Below, piece after piece: positions 1-8,510 of a stretch of 62,797 nt of DNA; the stretch's first letter is position 1, and the number at the start of each line of letters is the position of its first letter. Location: the NCBI RefSeq assembly GCF_029893585.1, contig NZ_JARXYX010000048.1, forward strand, positions 1-62,797, read 5' to 3'. Both the position numbers and the translations under genes were made by a program. The notes beneath the pieces are model-generated. The model was not told the DNA's origin. It did no database searches and saw only the letters and a list, made by a program, of their open reading frames with translations. The stretch is from Streptomyces sp. LBL. Its GTDB lineage: Bacteria > Actinomycetota > Actinomycetes > Streptomycetales > Streptomycetaceae.

Positions 1-2
1 CC

Positions 3-95
3 TTCGTCTGGTACCGCATCGCCCTCGGCATCCTGGTGATCGTGCTGGTCAGCATGGGCGCGCTGAGCCCGCACGCGGCGGAGTCGTCCGGCTGA
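3..95 (+). CDS. uppP: Undecaprenyl-diphosphatase UppP/BacA, C-terminal end only
   Basis: Only the last 30 codons are in the window; the reading frame enters from the left edge and stops at TGA 93-95. The visible residues begin FVWYRIALGILVIVLVS and form one hydrophobic transmembrane segment after a YRIALG motif, followed by a short polar tail. This is how the membrane enzyme that dephosphorylates undecaprenyl pyrophosphate ends (conserved YR..LG before the last helix). The family would recycle the lipid carrier of peptidoglycan synthesis at the cytoplasmic membrane. With so little sequence the call rests on one motif and could be another polytopic protein. Confidence 0.6.
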   Translation, partial: FVWYRIALGILVIVLVSMGALSPHAAESSG

Positions 96-531
96 GGGCT
101 GTTTGATCTCTGGTTACGCCCATCTGTGGCTGGAGGTATCCACAGGAGTTTGTAGGTGTTTCCGGGTCCCTGGGCTTGGTCATCTCCCACTTCTCTCCCG
201 CCCTCCCCCGTTACGGCGACACCGCCCGCAAGTTCATCGACCTGAACTCCATCGCCGACCTGCGCTTCGAGTAGGCCGGCGCCTGCTACTGCGGCTGGGG
301 CACCGCGCCCCGTACAGGCTGTAGACCTTCACCGTGTTGGGAGTGCTGGGCGCGGGCGGCAGCTCTCCGAGAGGCTGATGGGCCGGGGTGTGGTGGTCAA
401 GGACACTTACCTTCGACGATCCGGATCGCTCCACCGTTGGTCATCAGCAAGGAGGACCTGGTCTGGGGACTGGATCAACTCCGGGCAGTACTGTATTCGT
501 GAGTCAGCGGAGACATCCCCGGGGGCAGTTC
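96..531. other. Intergenic stretch with an ORF remnant
   Basis: No complete gene is visible. An open frame without a start codon runs to a TAG at 272-274 and ends in a protein-like tail (PRYGDTARKFIDLNSIADL), which suggests the 3' remnant of a lost gene that I cannot identify. The last part of this stretch should carry the promoter of the truncated haemoglobin gene; a GGGGGCA sequence just before 532 is a plausible ribosome binding site. Confidence 0.4.
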
Positions 532-981
532 ATGACCAGTCTCTACACGCACGCCGGTGGCGACGACGCACTGCACCGGCTCGAGGAGATCTTCTACACG
601 AAGGCCCTCGCCGATCCGGTGCTGCGATCCTTGTTCCCCGAGCGCCAGCCGCACCATGTCGAACATCTGACCTGGTTCACGGCGGAATCCTTCGGCGGGC
701 CTGATCGTTTCAGTCGCGAGTTGGGCTTCGACCACATCATCCAGGTGCACCGCCACCTGAACATCACCGACGAGCAACGGCAGCGGTTCGTGGCACTCTA
801 CGTGGAGGCTCTCGACGAGGCCGGCCTCCCCGGCGATGAGCCGTTCCGCGAGGCGGTGCGCTCCCACGTCGAGTTCGGCTCGCAGGTCGCCCAGCAGAAC
901 TCACGTGCCGAGAGCGAGGCCGAGCTGCACCCCCTCCGCGAGGTTCCGCTGTGGACGTGGCCAGGAGCCGTCGAGGACTAG
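532..981 (+). CDS. glbO: Group II truncated haemoglobin
   Basis: 149 aa. The sequence has the 2-on-2 truncated globin signatures: an N-terminal GGDDALHRLEEIFYTK segment, FPERQPHHVEHLTWFTAES, a GG-P-x-FSRELG turn, and HIIQVHRHL, whose His is the expected proximal haem ligand. It is longer than the minimal fold (about 120-130 aa) because of a C-terminal tail with HPLREVPLWTW, a form common in actinobacteria. Family members are cytosolic haem proteins that bind O2 or NO and are linked to oxidative or nitrosative stress. ATG 532 was chosen because the globin homology starts there, although the frame is open further upstream. It stands alone, followed by an IS remnant. Confidence 0.88.
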   Translation: MTSLYTHAGGDDALHRLEEIFYTKALADPVLRSLFPERQPHHVEHLTWFTAESFGGPDRFSRELGFDHIIQVHRHLNITDEQRQRFVALYVEALDEAGLPGDEPFREAVRSHVEFGSQVAQQNSRAESEAELHPLREVPLWTWPGAVED

Positions 982-996
982 ACCAAATGCCGCTGT

Positions 997-1429
997 TCAG
1001 GGCTGGACCTTGGGTTTTCGCTTGGTCGGGGCGGTCTTGGAGGCGGGGGTAATGGTGACCGCATCGGCGGGCGGTGCGGCGGGCTGGGGCCAGTTGCGGT
1101 GGTGGGGGCCTTTGAGACCCCAGTTGGACATCTTGCGCTTGACGACGCGGGGGAACGTGCGGAGTCCGCGGATCGGTAAGAGGCGGCGGGTGATCTCAGC
1201 GAGGGCTCGGTCCCAGGCCGCGGCGAGGCGCTCAGGGGGAAAAAGCCGCCTGGGCGGGGACCTGGCGGCGCACAGCGCGCAAGGAGCGGGTGAAGGACAG
1301 CCGGTCGGGATCGGTCCCGGTCTGTACAGCGGCCTGGTGCATGACCTGGCGGACGGCGTGGTGGACGAGGAGGAAGCCGTAGACCTCCTGCTCAACGCCA
1401 TCGGGGTGCCTGGAGCGCAGGACCACGTC
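997..1429 (-). pseudogene. IS4-family transposase, C-terminal fragment with frameshift
   Basis: Two minus-strand frames join into one transposase C-terminus. The upstream part reads VLRSRHPDGVEQEVYGFLLV and continues to about 1240. The downstream part reads ERLAAAWDRALAEITRR, then RTFPRVVKRKMSNW, and stops at 997. The join lies at a GGGGGAAAAA tract (about 1235-1244), a classic single-base indel site. VLRSRHPDGVEQE and PRVVKRKMSNW are typical of the end of actinobacterial IS4 DDE transposases. The N-terminal two thirds, including most of the catalytic core, is absent, so this is an inactive relic. I saw no clear terminal inverted repeats. Confidence 0.75.
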
Positions 1430-1566
1430 CCGGCCTCCACCTCCGCGCCTCGATGATCTGTATCAACGACCTCCTGCAAGCAACTGGTTGTGACCGAGCA
1501 TCCCGGTTGGCCGGGCTGAACATGACAGTTGGCCACCGGATGGCCACCCTGGGCGCGGCTCCGCGC

Positions 1567-2517
1567 CTACAGAAAGCCGAGGTGCGGATCGGCGCCGACC
1601 AGCTCACTGCTGGCGGCCCACAGGCGTGCGGCGACGGCCGGGTCGGCCATATGGGAGGGGACGGGTTCCCGCCGTGGTGTGCCACGCAGGCCGAAGACCC
1701 TCGGCCCCCACAGCTGCCCTCCCTGCACCTCCGGATCGAGGACGGCACGGACGACGGGCCAGGCTCCGGCGTCCTTGCCCTGCACCAAGAGCCCGGCGGG
1801 CAAGGCGCGCAGCCGCTCGCCGGGGGTTGTCACGCGTACCGGCGGGCGGGGCGGGGTGAGGGAGTCCAGTGCGCCGCCGGGGTGGGCCACCACACTGAGC
1901 ACCGTGCTACCGACGGCACGCAGGCGGCGATCGAGTTCGAAGCCGAAGCACATCTGCGCCAACTTCGACCGGCCGTAGGTACGCTCGGGCCGGTAGTCCT
2001 GGGCCGACTGCAGATCGTCCAGGTCCAGTCGCTCGGACCGCGCCGCGAAGCTTCCCACCGTCACGATGCGACCCGCCGACGCCGCGGACAGCAGCGGGGC
2101 CAGCCACTGGGTGAGCGCGAAGTGGCCGAGGTGGTTGGTGCCGAACATCAGCTCGTGGCCGTCCCCGGTCTCCCGACGCGGCGGGTCGTCGAGCGCGACC
2201 CCTGCGTTGCAGACCACCGCGTCGAGATGATCGAGGTCCAGCCTGTCCACGGCGGTCTTCAGAGACGGCAGGTCGGCGATGTCCAGTTGAAGGTGCCGCA
2301 CCTGCGCCCCGGAGACGCGCGAGCGGATCGAGGCCATGGCACCGTCGGCCTTCGCGGCGTCCCGGCTACCGAGTACGACAACGGCGCCGGTGGCGGCAAG
2401 CTGCTCCGCGGCGAAGTAGCCGATCCCGGCGTTGCCCCCGGTGACCAGGAAGATCCTGCCCTCGGCAGAGGGCAGCCGGTGAACGTCCCACGGTCGGCTC
2501 TGGGATGTGGAAGACAC
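1567..2517 (-). CDS. Short-chain dehydrogenase/reductase, retinol-dehydrogenase-like
   Basis: 316 aa from a GTG at 2517 that follows AAGGAG at nine bases. The Rossmann nucleotide site reads TGGNAGIG near the N-terminus, followed by a NAG strand motif (VVCNAGVAL) and GTNHLGHFALT, typical of the retinol dehydrogenase/protochlorophyllide reductase branch of SDRs. The catalytic Tyr-x3-Lys is TYGRSKLAQM. An AHPGG motif replaces the usual substrate-loop entry. It should be a cytosolic NAD(P)H-dependent oxidoreductase; the substrate cannot be inferred. It is monocistronic between an IS4 relic and a small gene. Confidence 0.85.
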   Translation of the reverse strand: MSSTSQSRPWDVHRLPSAEGRIFLVTGGNAGIGYFAAEQLAATGAVVVLGSRDAAKADGAMASIRSRVSGAQVRHLQLDIADLPSLKTAVDRLDLDHLDAVVCNAGVALDDPPRRETGDGHELMFGTNHLGHFALTQWLAPLLSAASAGRIVTVGSFAARSERLDLDDLQSAQDYRPERTYGRSKLAQMCFGFELDRRLRAVGSTVLSVVAHPGGALDSLTPPRPPVRVTTPGERLRALPAGLLVQGKDAGAWPVVRAVLDPEVQGGQLWGPRVFGLRGTPRREPVPSHMADPAVAARLWAASSELVGADPHLGFL

Positions 2518-2916
2518 GACGACAAGCTCCTTGCGCTGTGGGGCAGCGTGCTCATGGAGAGCACCAATGCGCCCAAGGTGGCAACCTCCACCGACATACC
2601 GCCGACAGATCACGGTCACCGCCGACAAATTCCCGACACCGTTCCTGAAGACTGAGTGGAAGTGAGTCCTGTCGCCAGGTCTCGTGCTCAGCCGAACGCC
2701 CCGGACGAGGGCCGGCAGGCCCCGTCGGACCGACCAGCCCCGGTACGCCACTCACACCCGGGAAGGCAGCAGCCCCGCTTTTCCCCGACTCCCCCTGCAC
2801 AGCCGCGAGTTGGAACGTACCGATCGACGATCTCCTGCCCACCCGTGACCCATCACATACGAGTCGGGTAGCCGTCCAGTAGCGCACTGTCAGTGCTTGC
2901 CCCTAGGCTTGTACGC
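2518..2916. other. Intergenic region without recognisable gene
   Basis: About 400 bases between the divergent SDR and a small conserved gene. Several open frames exist on both strands but none has family motifs or a convincing ribosome site. It must contain the two promoters. The sequence CTAGGCT just before 2917 could be a -10 element for a leaderless transcript. Confidence 0.35.
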
Positions 2917-3096
2917 ATGTCCACCAATTCCCTTGCTCCTGGCTTTGTGCGGTCTGCTGCCGAGGTGAACGAGCAGATCCGGGCACTCTGGATGCGCGCG
3001 GGCGGCACCCTCTCGGCCCAGGAGCGCGCGGAGTACGAGCTGTTGGTGGTCGAGTGGGCGGCAGCGATCCGCGGCGAGGTCGTCGAGGCGGCCTGA
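2917..3096 (+). CDS. Small conserved hypothetical protein (59 aa)
   Basis: 59 aa starting MSTNSLAPGFVRSAAEVNE and rich in Ala and Glu. It is probably all-helical, with no membrane segment or cysteine. The composition and GC-rich third positions look like genuine Streptomyces coding DNA, and the tail carries a regular helix (ERAEYELLVVEWAAAIRGE). There is no Shine-Dalgarno upstream; a possible -10 (TAGGCT) ends about ten bases before the ATG, so translation may be leaderless. I do not recognise a function. Tandem hairpins follow immediately. Confidence 0.6.
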   Translation: MSTNSLAPGFVRSAAEVNEQIRALWMRAGGTLSAQERAEYELLVVEWAAAIRGEVVEAA

Positions 3097-3127
3097 GCCC
3101 GACGAGGCCTCGCATCCTGGCGAATCC

Positions 3128-3191
3128 CTTCGGGAGCAGCTCCCGAAGGCCCTCCGGGGAAGCCCGGAGGGCTGAGCGCTCAGCCCTCCGG
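3128..3191. terminator. Tandem hairpins between convergent genes
   Basis: Three overlapping perfect stems. The first is CTTCGGGAG / CTCCCGAAG (3128-3148, loop CAG). The second is CCCTCCGGG / CCCGGAGGG (3150-3171, loop GAAG). The third is a 28-base perfect palindrome at 3164-3191 centred on GCGC. They lie between the plus-strand small gene ending at 3096 and the minus-strand SDR pseudogene ending at 3213, so they fit a bidirectional terminator. The second and third share an arm and could form alternative structures. Confidence 0.7.
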
Positions 3192-3212
3192 CAGCAGCTC
3201 CTCACCGACCTC

Positions 3213-3943
3213 TCACCGACCGCCCGACACCCGCAACACCGCACCCGTCGCGTACGACGCGTCCGGTGACATCAGCCAGGCGACCGCCGCCGCGATCTCC
3301 TCGGCCTGCCCCGGGCGCCGCAGCGGAATCGTGTCGGCCGCGCGCCGGGCCCGGTCCGGGTCGCCCATCGTCGCGTGCATCTCGGTGTCGATCACTCCCG
3401 GCGCGATCGCGTTGACCCGGATCCCGTCTCCTTGGCCAGCCCCAGGGTCAGTGCGTCGACGGCGGCCTTGGTCGCCGCGTAGTGCACGTACTCGCCGGGA
3501 CTTCCGAGGGTCGCGGCGGCCGAGGACACGTTCACGATGACACCGCTCCCCCGGGCCGTCATGAGCTGCGCCGCTCGCCGCGAACACAGCAGTGTGCCCA
3601 GCAGGTTGACGTCCACGACCCGGCGCAGGTTTGCGGTGTCCGCGTCGGCCAGCCGCCCCAACGGCCCGGTGACCCCAGCGTTGTTGACCAGCCCCGTCAC
3701 CGGTCCGAGCCGCTCCTCGGCCACGTCGAAAAGCCGCTCGACGTCCGTCTCGACCGCGGTGTCCACCCGTACGGCGACACTCCGCCGCCCGGCGTTCCGC
3801 ACCCCCTCCGCCACGGCTTCGGCAGCGCCCGCGTCCCGGACGTACCCCACCACCACGTCGTGCCCGTCCGCGGCGAGCCGCAGACAGGTGGCCGCCCCGA
3901 TCCCCCTGCTCCCACCGGTGACGACTGTGACGGAACCTGCCAT
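3213..3943 (-). pseudogene. SDR oxidoreductase (FabG/glucose-1-dehydrogenase type) with one frameshift
   Basis: ATG 3943 follows GGGGAGG. The N-terminal part is a canonical SDR: TGGSRGIG cofactor loop, NNAG, a serine in VNVSSAAATLG, and the catalytic Tyr-Lys pair in YAATKAAVDALTLGLAKE. At about 3421-3432 the frame shifts, and the C-terminal part (IRVNAIAPGVIDTEMHAT through LRVSGGR) continues in another frame to the TGA at 3213. Adding one G in GACGGGATCC restores a standard KETG-IRVNAIAPG junction, so a single-base deletion explains it. It may be a recent inactivation or a sequencing error. A TetR-like operator lies just upstream. Confidence 0.8.
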
Positions 3944-3970
3944 GGAGACCTCCCCGAACGAGACAGCCAA

Positions 3971-3987
3971 TGATCGATCATCGATCA
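3971..3987. promoter_or_regulatory. Palindromic operator candidate
   Basis: TGATCGAT-C-ATCGATCA is a perfect 8+8 inverted repeat with a one-base centre, 28 bases upstream of the SDR pseudogene start. The size and symmetry suit a TetR- or MarR-type dimer. No regulator gene is adjacent. Confidence 0.5.
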
Positions 3988-4107
3988 GCTTAGGGTCGTG
4001 TCTGACCGGCCGTCGCGGACTTCTCCGGTTTCACCTCCGCGTTCGCGCAGGCCAGGCGGCTGACGGCAGCCGAATATCACCGCGCCCCCCTTGGCGCAGC
4101 CCCCGCC

Positions 4108-4629
4108 ATGCCCAACACTGAGCCGATGACGCAGCGTGTGGAGCTTGCCGCCGTGCTGGACCGGCTGGCCGTGGACGGACTGATCACCGACTACGCGGTG
4201 GCCGTGGACGACGGTGACTGGGAGGCGTACAAAGGTCTGTTCACCGCCGACGGGCGGGCGGACTACCGCTCGGCCGGAGGTGTCGAGGGGAAGGCAGGGA
4301 AGGTCGCCCGGTGGCTCGAGGAGAGCCTGCGGGTGTTCGACATGCGCCAGCATCTGATCGTCAACCGCCGGTTCAGCTTCGGCGTGCTGGAGCACGGCAT
4401 CGACGACACGGCACGGGTCCAGGCCGACTACCTCAATCCGATGCGCCTCGCCGAGGCCGGCGACGGCGACGGCGACGGCGATGGCTCGGGTCCTCCCGAC
4501 TTCGTGTGCGGCGGGCGGTACGACTTCGGGCTGCTGCGCACCGACGACGGCTGGCGGCTGCGCGAGGTGATCGTCCGGGAGAAGTGGCGGCGCCTGCCGA
4601 GCCGGCCCCCGGCAGCTGTGGTCGACTGA
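4108..4629 (+). CDS. SnoaL-like/NTF2-fold protein
   Basis: 173 aa. The pattern LAVDGLITDYAVAVDDGDWEAYKGLFT followed by ADYRSAGG and a VNRRFSF-type strand is that of SnoaL_4/nuclear-transport-factor-2-like domains, a small cone-shaped fold used by isomerases, hydratases and orphan ligand binders. A GACGGC-like hexanucleotide repeat in the middle encodes an Asp-Gly run (GDGDGDGDG) that is probably an expanded surface loop. The start is uncertain: ATG 4126 is also possible and neither has a clear ribosome site. The substrate cannot be deduced. Confidence 0.75.
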   Translation: MPNTEPMTQRVELAAVLDRLAVDGLITDYAVAVDDGDWEAYKGLFTADGRADYRSAGGVEGKAGKVARWLEESLRVFDMRQHLIVNRRFSFGVLEHGIDDTARVQADYLNPMRLAEAGDGDGDGDGSGPPDFVCGGRYDFGLLRTDDGWRLREVIVREKWRRLPSRPPAAVVD

Positions 4630-4699
4630 GCCGATGTCCGCTGTCCCCGGGCCGTCGAGAGCACGCACACTGGGGCATCCACGGGGTAGGAGGCGCCCT

Positions 4700-6286
4700 A
4701 TGATCTCTTTCGGCCGCTGGCTCGCCTCCCCGTGGCGGCGCTCGACGCTCGCCGTACTGGCCGGCGCCCTGCCCGTACTCGCCTTTCCCGCCCCGTCCCT
4801 ATGGTGGCTCGCCTACGTCGCCCTCGTCCCCTGGATCACGCTCGCCCGGTCGGCGCCGACCGGGAAACGGGCGGCGTACGACGGCTGGTGCGGCGGGTTC
4901 GGCTTCATGCTGACGATGCACCACTGGCTGTTGCCGAGCCTGCACGTGTTCATTTTCGTGCTCGCCGCGCTGCTCGGCGCGCTATGGGCACCCTGGGGCT
5001 GGCTGGTACGGCGGTTCCTGGCCGGGACGCCCTCGCGGGGCCGGATCGCGGCCGCCCTCCTCGTTCTGCCGTCCGGCTGGCTCGGCGTCGAACTCGTGCG
5101 CTCCTGGCAGGGGCTTGGCGGACCGTGGGGCGTGCTCGGCGCCAGCCAGTGGGAGGTGGAGCCCGCGCTGCGGCTGGCCTCCGTGGGCGGGGTCTGGCTG
5201 CTCAGTTTCCTGATCGTGGCCGTGAACGTGGCGGTCGCCGTCCTGGTCGTGGTCCGCGAGTCGCGGATGCCGGCCGTGGCCGGTCTGCTGGCGACGGCCG
5301 CCGCGGCCTCGGCGGCCTGGGTCTGGTCGCCGCGCCCCGACACCGACGCCGGCACCGGCGACCGGGCCAGGATCGCGATCGTCCAGCCCGGCGTCGTGGA
5401 CGGCGCCGACAGCATCGTCCGCCGGTTCGCCGTCGAGGAGCGGCTGACCCGGCAGCTCGTCGGTCAGGACGTCGACCTGATCGTCTGGGGTGAGAGCAGC
5501 GTCGGCTTCGACCTGGCCGGCCGGCCCGACCTGGCCCGGCGGATCGCGGCGCTCTCCCGCGACACCGGCGCCGACATCCTGGTCAACGTGGACGCCCGGC
5601 GCTCCGACAAACCCGGCATCTACAAGAGTTCGGTCCTGGTCGGCGCCGGCGGCCTCACCGGTGACCGCTACGACAAGATGCGGCTCGTCCCCTTCGGCGA
5701 GTACATCCCGGCCCGCTCCCTGCTCGGCTGGGCCACCTCGGTCGGCAAGGCGGCGGGCGAGGACCGCCGGAAGGGGTCCGAGCAGGTGCTGATGAACGTC
5801 GGGCACGGCCTGCGGATCGGCCCGATGGTGTGCTTCGAGACGGCCTTCCCCGACATGACCCGCCATCTCACCGAGGACGGCGCCGACCTCCTCGTCGGCC
5901 AGTCGTCGACGTCGTCCTTCCAGCACAGCTGGGCCCCGGACCAGCACGCCTCCCTCGCCGCGCTGCGCGCCGCGGAGACGGGCCGCCCCATGGTGCACGC
6001 GACGCTGACGGGCGTCTCCGCCGTCTACGACGCGAGCGGCCGACCCGTCGGATCGTGGCTCGGGACCGGCAGCAGCACCGCCCAGGTGTACGACGTACCG
6101 CTGGCGCGGGGCGTCACCCCGTACGTCCGCTTCGGCGACTGGCCGGTCCACGCGGCGCTGCTGATCCTCGCCGCGTGGGCCGTCACCGAGGGCGTACGGA
6201 CGCGGCGGGTCAGGCGGCCCGCTCCTGAACCGCTCGCAGCACCCGCTCGCACAGCTCATGAGTCGCCAGCGCGTCCCGGGCGCTGA
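4700..6286 (+). CDS. lnt: Apolipoprotein N-acyltransferase
   Basis: 528 aa from ATG 4700, preceded by TAGGAGG. The N-terminal half holds about six hydrophobic membrane segments. The C-terminal half is a carbon-nitrogen hydrolase (nitrilase) domain with all three catalytic residues in their usual settings: Glu265 in VWGESS, Lys326 in YDKMRLVPFGEY and Cys378 in MVCFETAF. A last hydrophobic segment anchors the C-terminus. Lnt transfers an acyl chain to the N-terminal cysteine of lipoproteins on the outer face of the membrane, and several lipoprotein genes are in this window. Its last 77 bases overlap the convergent Gfo/Idh/MocA gene. Confidence 0.93.
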   Translation: MISFGRWLASPWRRSTLAVLAGALPVLAFPAPSLWWLAYVALVPWITLARSAPTGKRAAYDGWCGGFGFMLTMHHWLLPSLHVFIFVLAALLGALWAPWGWLVRRFLAGTPSRGRIAAALLVLPSGWLGVELVRSWQGLGGPWGVLGASQWEVEPALRLASVGGVWLLSFLIVAVNVAVAVLVVVRESRMPAVAGLLATAAAASAAWVWSPRPDTDAGTGDRARIAIVQPGVVDGADSIVRRFAVEERLTRQLVGQDVDLIVWGESSVGFDLAGRPDLARRIAALSRDTGADILVNVDARRSDKPGIYKSSVLVGAGGLTGDRYDKMRLVPFGEYIPARSLLGWATSVGKAAGEDRRKGSEQVLMNVGHGLRIGPMVCFETAFPDMTRHLTEDGADLLVGQSSTSSFQHSWAPDQHASLAALRAAETGRPMVHATLTGVSAVYDASGRPVGSWLGTGSSTAQVYDVPLARGVTPYVRFGDWPVHAALLILAAWAVTEGVRTRRVRRPAPEPLAAPARTAHESPARPGR

Positions 6287-7115
6287 GCACGTCGCCCGTG
6301 CGCACGGCGTCGAGGAAGGCGAGCACCGCCTGCTCGATGCCGCGCTGCCGGGCCACCGGCACCCAGTCCCCACGCCGCCGGATGGTCGGCTGGCCCTTGT
6401 GGTCGATGACCTCGGCGAGGTTGACCACCTGGCGCTTGGTGTCCTGCCCGGACACCTCCAGGATCTCCTCGGCCGAGCCGCTGAGCCGGTTCATCACGCC
6501 GAGCGCGGTGAAACCGTCCCCGGCGAGCTGGAGCACGACGTGGTGCAGCAGGCCGCCCTCGACGCGGGCCCGCACGGTGACGTCGTCGACCGGGCCGGGC
6601 ACCAGGAAGCGGAGCGTGTCGACGACGTGGATGAAGTCGTCGAGGATCATCGTGCGCGGCTCCTCCGGGAGCCCGATCCGGTTCTTCTGCATGAGGATCA
6701 GCTCGCGCGGATGATCGGCGCACTGCGTGTACCCGGGGGCGTGGCGCCGGTTGAACCCGACGGCCAGGCTCACGTTCCGCTCCTCCGCGAGGGCCACCAG
6801 CCGCTGGGAGTCGGCGAGTTCGTACGCCAGCGGCTTGTCGACGTACGTCGGTACGCCCGCCGCCAGCAGCCGCGTCACGATCTCGGGGTGCACGACGGTC
6901 GGCGCGTGCACGAAGGCCGCGTCGAGATCCTGTGCGAGGAGGGAATCCAGGTCGGTGTGGCGCTGGGCCGCGGGGATGTGGAAATTCTCGGCGACCCGGG
7001 CGAGCGTCGCGGGGGTACGGGTCTGCAGGTGCAGTTCGACCCCGGGCTGCCCGCCGAGCACCGGCAGGTAGGCCTTCTGTGCGATGTCGCCCAGCCCGAT
7101 GCAGCCGACTTTCAC
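6210..7115 (-). CDS. Gfo/Idh/MocA family oxidoreductase
   Basis: 301 aa from GTG 7115, which follows GAGGGAG. It starts directly with the Rossmann strand VKVGCIGLGDIAQKAYLPVL and contains VDKPLAYEL, the conserved EKP-like Lys-Pro motif for catalysis and cofactor binding, and a GFNRRHAPGY segment. These enzymes are cytosolic NAD(P)-dependent dehydrogenases acting on sugars, inositols or related polyols. The C-terminal 25 codons are read on the strand opposite lnt, so both 3' ends are constrained by each other. No sugar operon surrounds it, so the substrate is open. Confidence 0.88.
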   Translation of the reverse strand: MKVGCIGLGDIAQKAYLPVLGGQPGVELHLQTRTPATLARVAENFHIPAAQRHTDLDSLLAQDLDAAFVHAPTVVHPEIVTRLLAAGVPTYVDKPLAYELADSQRLVALAEERNVSLAVGFNRRHAPGYTQCADHPRELILMQKNRIGLPEEPRTMILDDFIHVVDTLRFLVPGPVDDVTVRARVEGGLLHHVVLQLAGDGFTALGVMNRLSGSAEEILEVSGQDTKRQVVNLAEVIDHKGQPTIRRRGDWVPVARQRGIEQAVLAFLDAVRTGDVLSARDALATHELCERVLRAVQERAA

Positions 7116-7387
7116 GGGGACTCCCTCACTGCTTGCCTGCGCCTGCGCCTGCTTCCACGGCAGCATACGGCGGCGAAGGAGGCAGCCGGTCGGCGCTACC
7201 CGGTTGATGTTCCGTTGCGGCGCCGGGGCGTTCTGCGTGCGAGCGCCGGGCCTGGAGGAGGTACGGGCGGGGCCGGGGAGCTGCTGGACACTCCCCGGCC
7301 GGGGAACTGCTGGACGGAATACCCGGCGGCCGATGGAGGCGCGGAAAACCTGTGGTGGGGTCGGGCAGGTCAGGCGAAGATGCGGGT
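7116..7387. other. Divergent promoter region with a 19-bp direct repeat
   Basis: The gap between the Gfo/Idh/MocA gene and the DinB-like gene has no ORF with family features. A GGCCGGGG(A/G)-CTGCTGGAC sequence of 19 bases occurs twice, at 7271-7289 and 7297-7315 (one mismatch), 26 bases apart, in the position expected for upstream control of the DinB-like gene. It may be a regulator site or a chance duplication. Confidence 0.4.
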
Positions 7388-7903
7388 ATGACGACGACCG
7401 AGCGCCACGAACCCGCCACCAACGCCGACGAACGCGCCATGCTGGAGGGCTGGCTGGACTACCACCGGCAGACCCTCGCGTGGAAGTGCGAGGGTCTGAG
7501 CGACGCCCAGTTGCGGACCCCGTCGGTGGAGCCCTCCGAGCTGTCGCTGATGGGGCTGGTGCGGCACATGGCAGAGGTGGAACGGGGCTGGTTCCGCAAG
7601 GTTCTCAAAGACGAGGCCGTGGGCCCGATCTACTACAGCGACGCCGACCCGGACGGCGATTTCCACCTCACGGACGCGGACACCTGGGACGAGGCGTACG
7701 CCACCTGGCAGGCCGAGATCGAGACCGCCCGGCGCCACGCGGCCGGGTTCGGCCTGGACGACATGTCCGAGGGCAAGCACCGGCGCAGCGGCGAGCGCTT
7801 CAACCTGCGCTGGATCGTCACGCACATGATCGAGGAGTACGCGCGCCACAACGGCCACGCCGACCTGCTCCGGGAGCGCGTCGACGGCGCCACCGGCGAC
7901 TGA
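7388..7903 (+). CDS. DinB-fold protein, DUF664 family
   Basis: 171 aa. The sequence has the three-histidine layout of the DinB/YfiT four-helix bundle: an HRQTLAWKCEGL segment, VRHMAEVERGW with the first metal His, and THMIEEYARHNGHADLLR with the other two. Actinobacterial relatives use this fold for mycothiol- or bacillithiol-dependent transferases or as uncharacterised metal-binding proteins. It starts at ATG 7388 shortly after a GCGGGT sequence and appears monocistronic. The function beyond the fold is unknown. Confidence 0.88.
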   Translation: MTTTERHEPATNADERAMLEGWLDYHRQTLAWKCEGLSDAQLRTPSVEPSELSLMGLVRHMAEVERGWFRKVLKDEAVGPIYYSDADPDGDFHLTDADTWDEAYATWQAEIETARRHAAGFGLDDMSEGKHRRSGERFNLRWIVTHMIEEYARHNGHADLLRERVDGATGD

Positions 7904-8015
7904 CGTCAGCCGCACGGGGCCGGACCCCGCCGTACGGGGTCGGAGATCACCCGTGCGGGGCATTCTGAGCCGGTCCGTCGTCCTGGTGGGCGCCGTGGCC
8001 AGCAGAGTTGCGCGC

Positions 8016-8510
8016 GTGCATCGAACGACGACCACAGTAACCCTCCTGGTGACCGTCGCGGTCTCGGCCCTCTCCGGCTGTGTGACGGTCCAGCGTCCCC
8101 CTGAGTCCGGCCCGGCCGGGGCGCCGTCCCGGCCGTCGGACGTCCGGCCCGACAGCCGGGCGAAGCCGCGGATCGTGCAGGCGCCCGCCCGTGAGGCCCT
8201 GGGGAAGACCGGCCCGTCCCGCCGCCCGACACCCGCGGCGCCCCCGTCGCACGCAGCCGCCCCGTCGGATCCGGCGCAGACCCGGCACCAGCCGCCCCGC
8301 ATGAAATCGGACCCTGCGGATCACCCGGCGCGTCCCCGCCCCCGGTACCCCGAGGCCGGTCATCCTCGGCAACCTCGCGTCGAGACCCCGGACGTGACCG
8401 GGACGGTCCCCCGGAACCAGCAGGACGTCTGCGCCCTCGGCAGGACGTACGGCGGCTGGCGCGCGGACAGCCCGGAGGCGACGATCTGCGACCAGGCGTA
8501 TGGGCGTTGA
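8016..8510 (+). CDS. Small proline-rich lipoprotein, hypothetical
   Basis: 164 aa from GTG 8016. The start gives a textbook lipoprotein signal: positively charged VHR, a hydrophobic TVTLLVTVAVSA core and an LSGC lipobox. The frame is open up to GTG 7953, but that would put 21 extra residues before the signal. The mature part is about 17% proline, disordered and unlike any domain I know. The tail has two cysteines (DVCALGRTYGGWRAD..EATICDQ) that may form a disulphide, a small conserved module in Streptomyces secreted proteins. It should be exported and lipid-anchored. A repeat array sits on its stop codon. Confidence 0.65.
   Translation: MHRTTTTVTLLVTVAVSALSGCVTVQRPPESGPAGAPSRPSDVRPDSRAKPRIVQAPAREALGKTGPSRRPTPAAPPSHAAAPSDPAQTRHQPPRMKSDPADHPARPRPRYPEAGHPRQPRVETPDVTGTVPRNQQDVCALGRTYGGWRADSPEATICDQAYGR

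Noticed and set aside
7263..7320. Imperfect direct repeat as a CRISPR-like array
   Set aside because: Only two copies, with a spacer shorter than ten bases.
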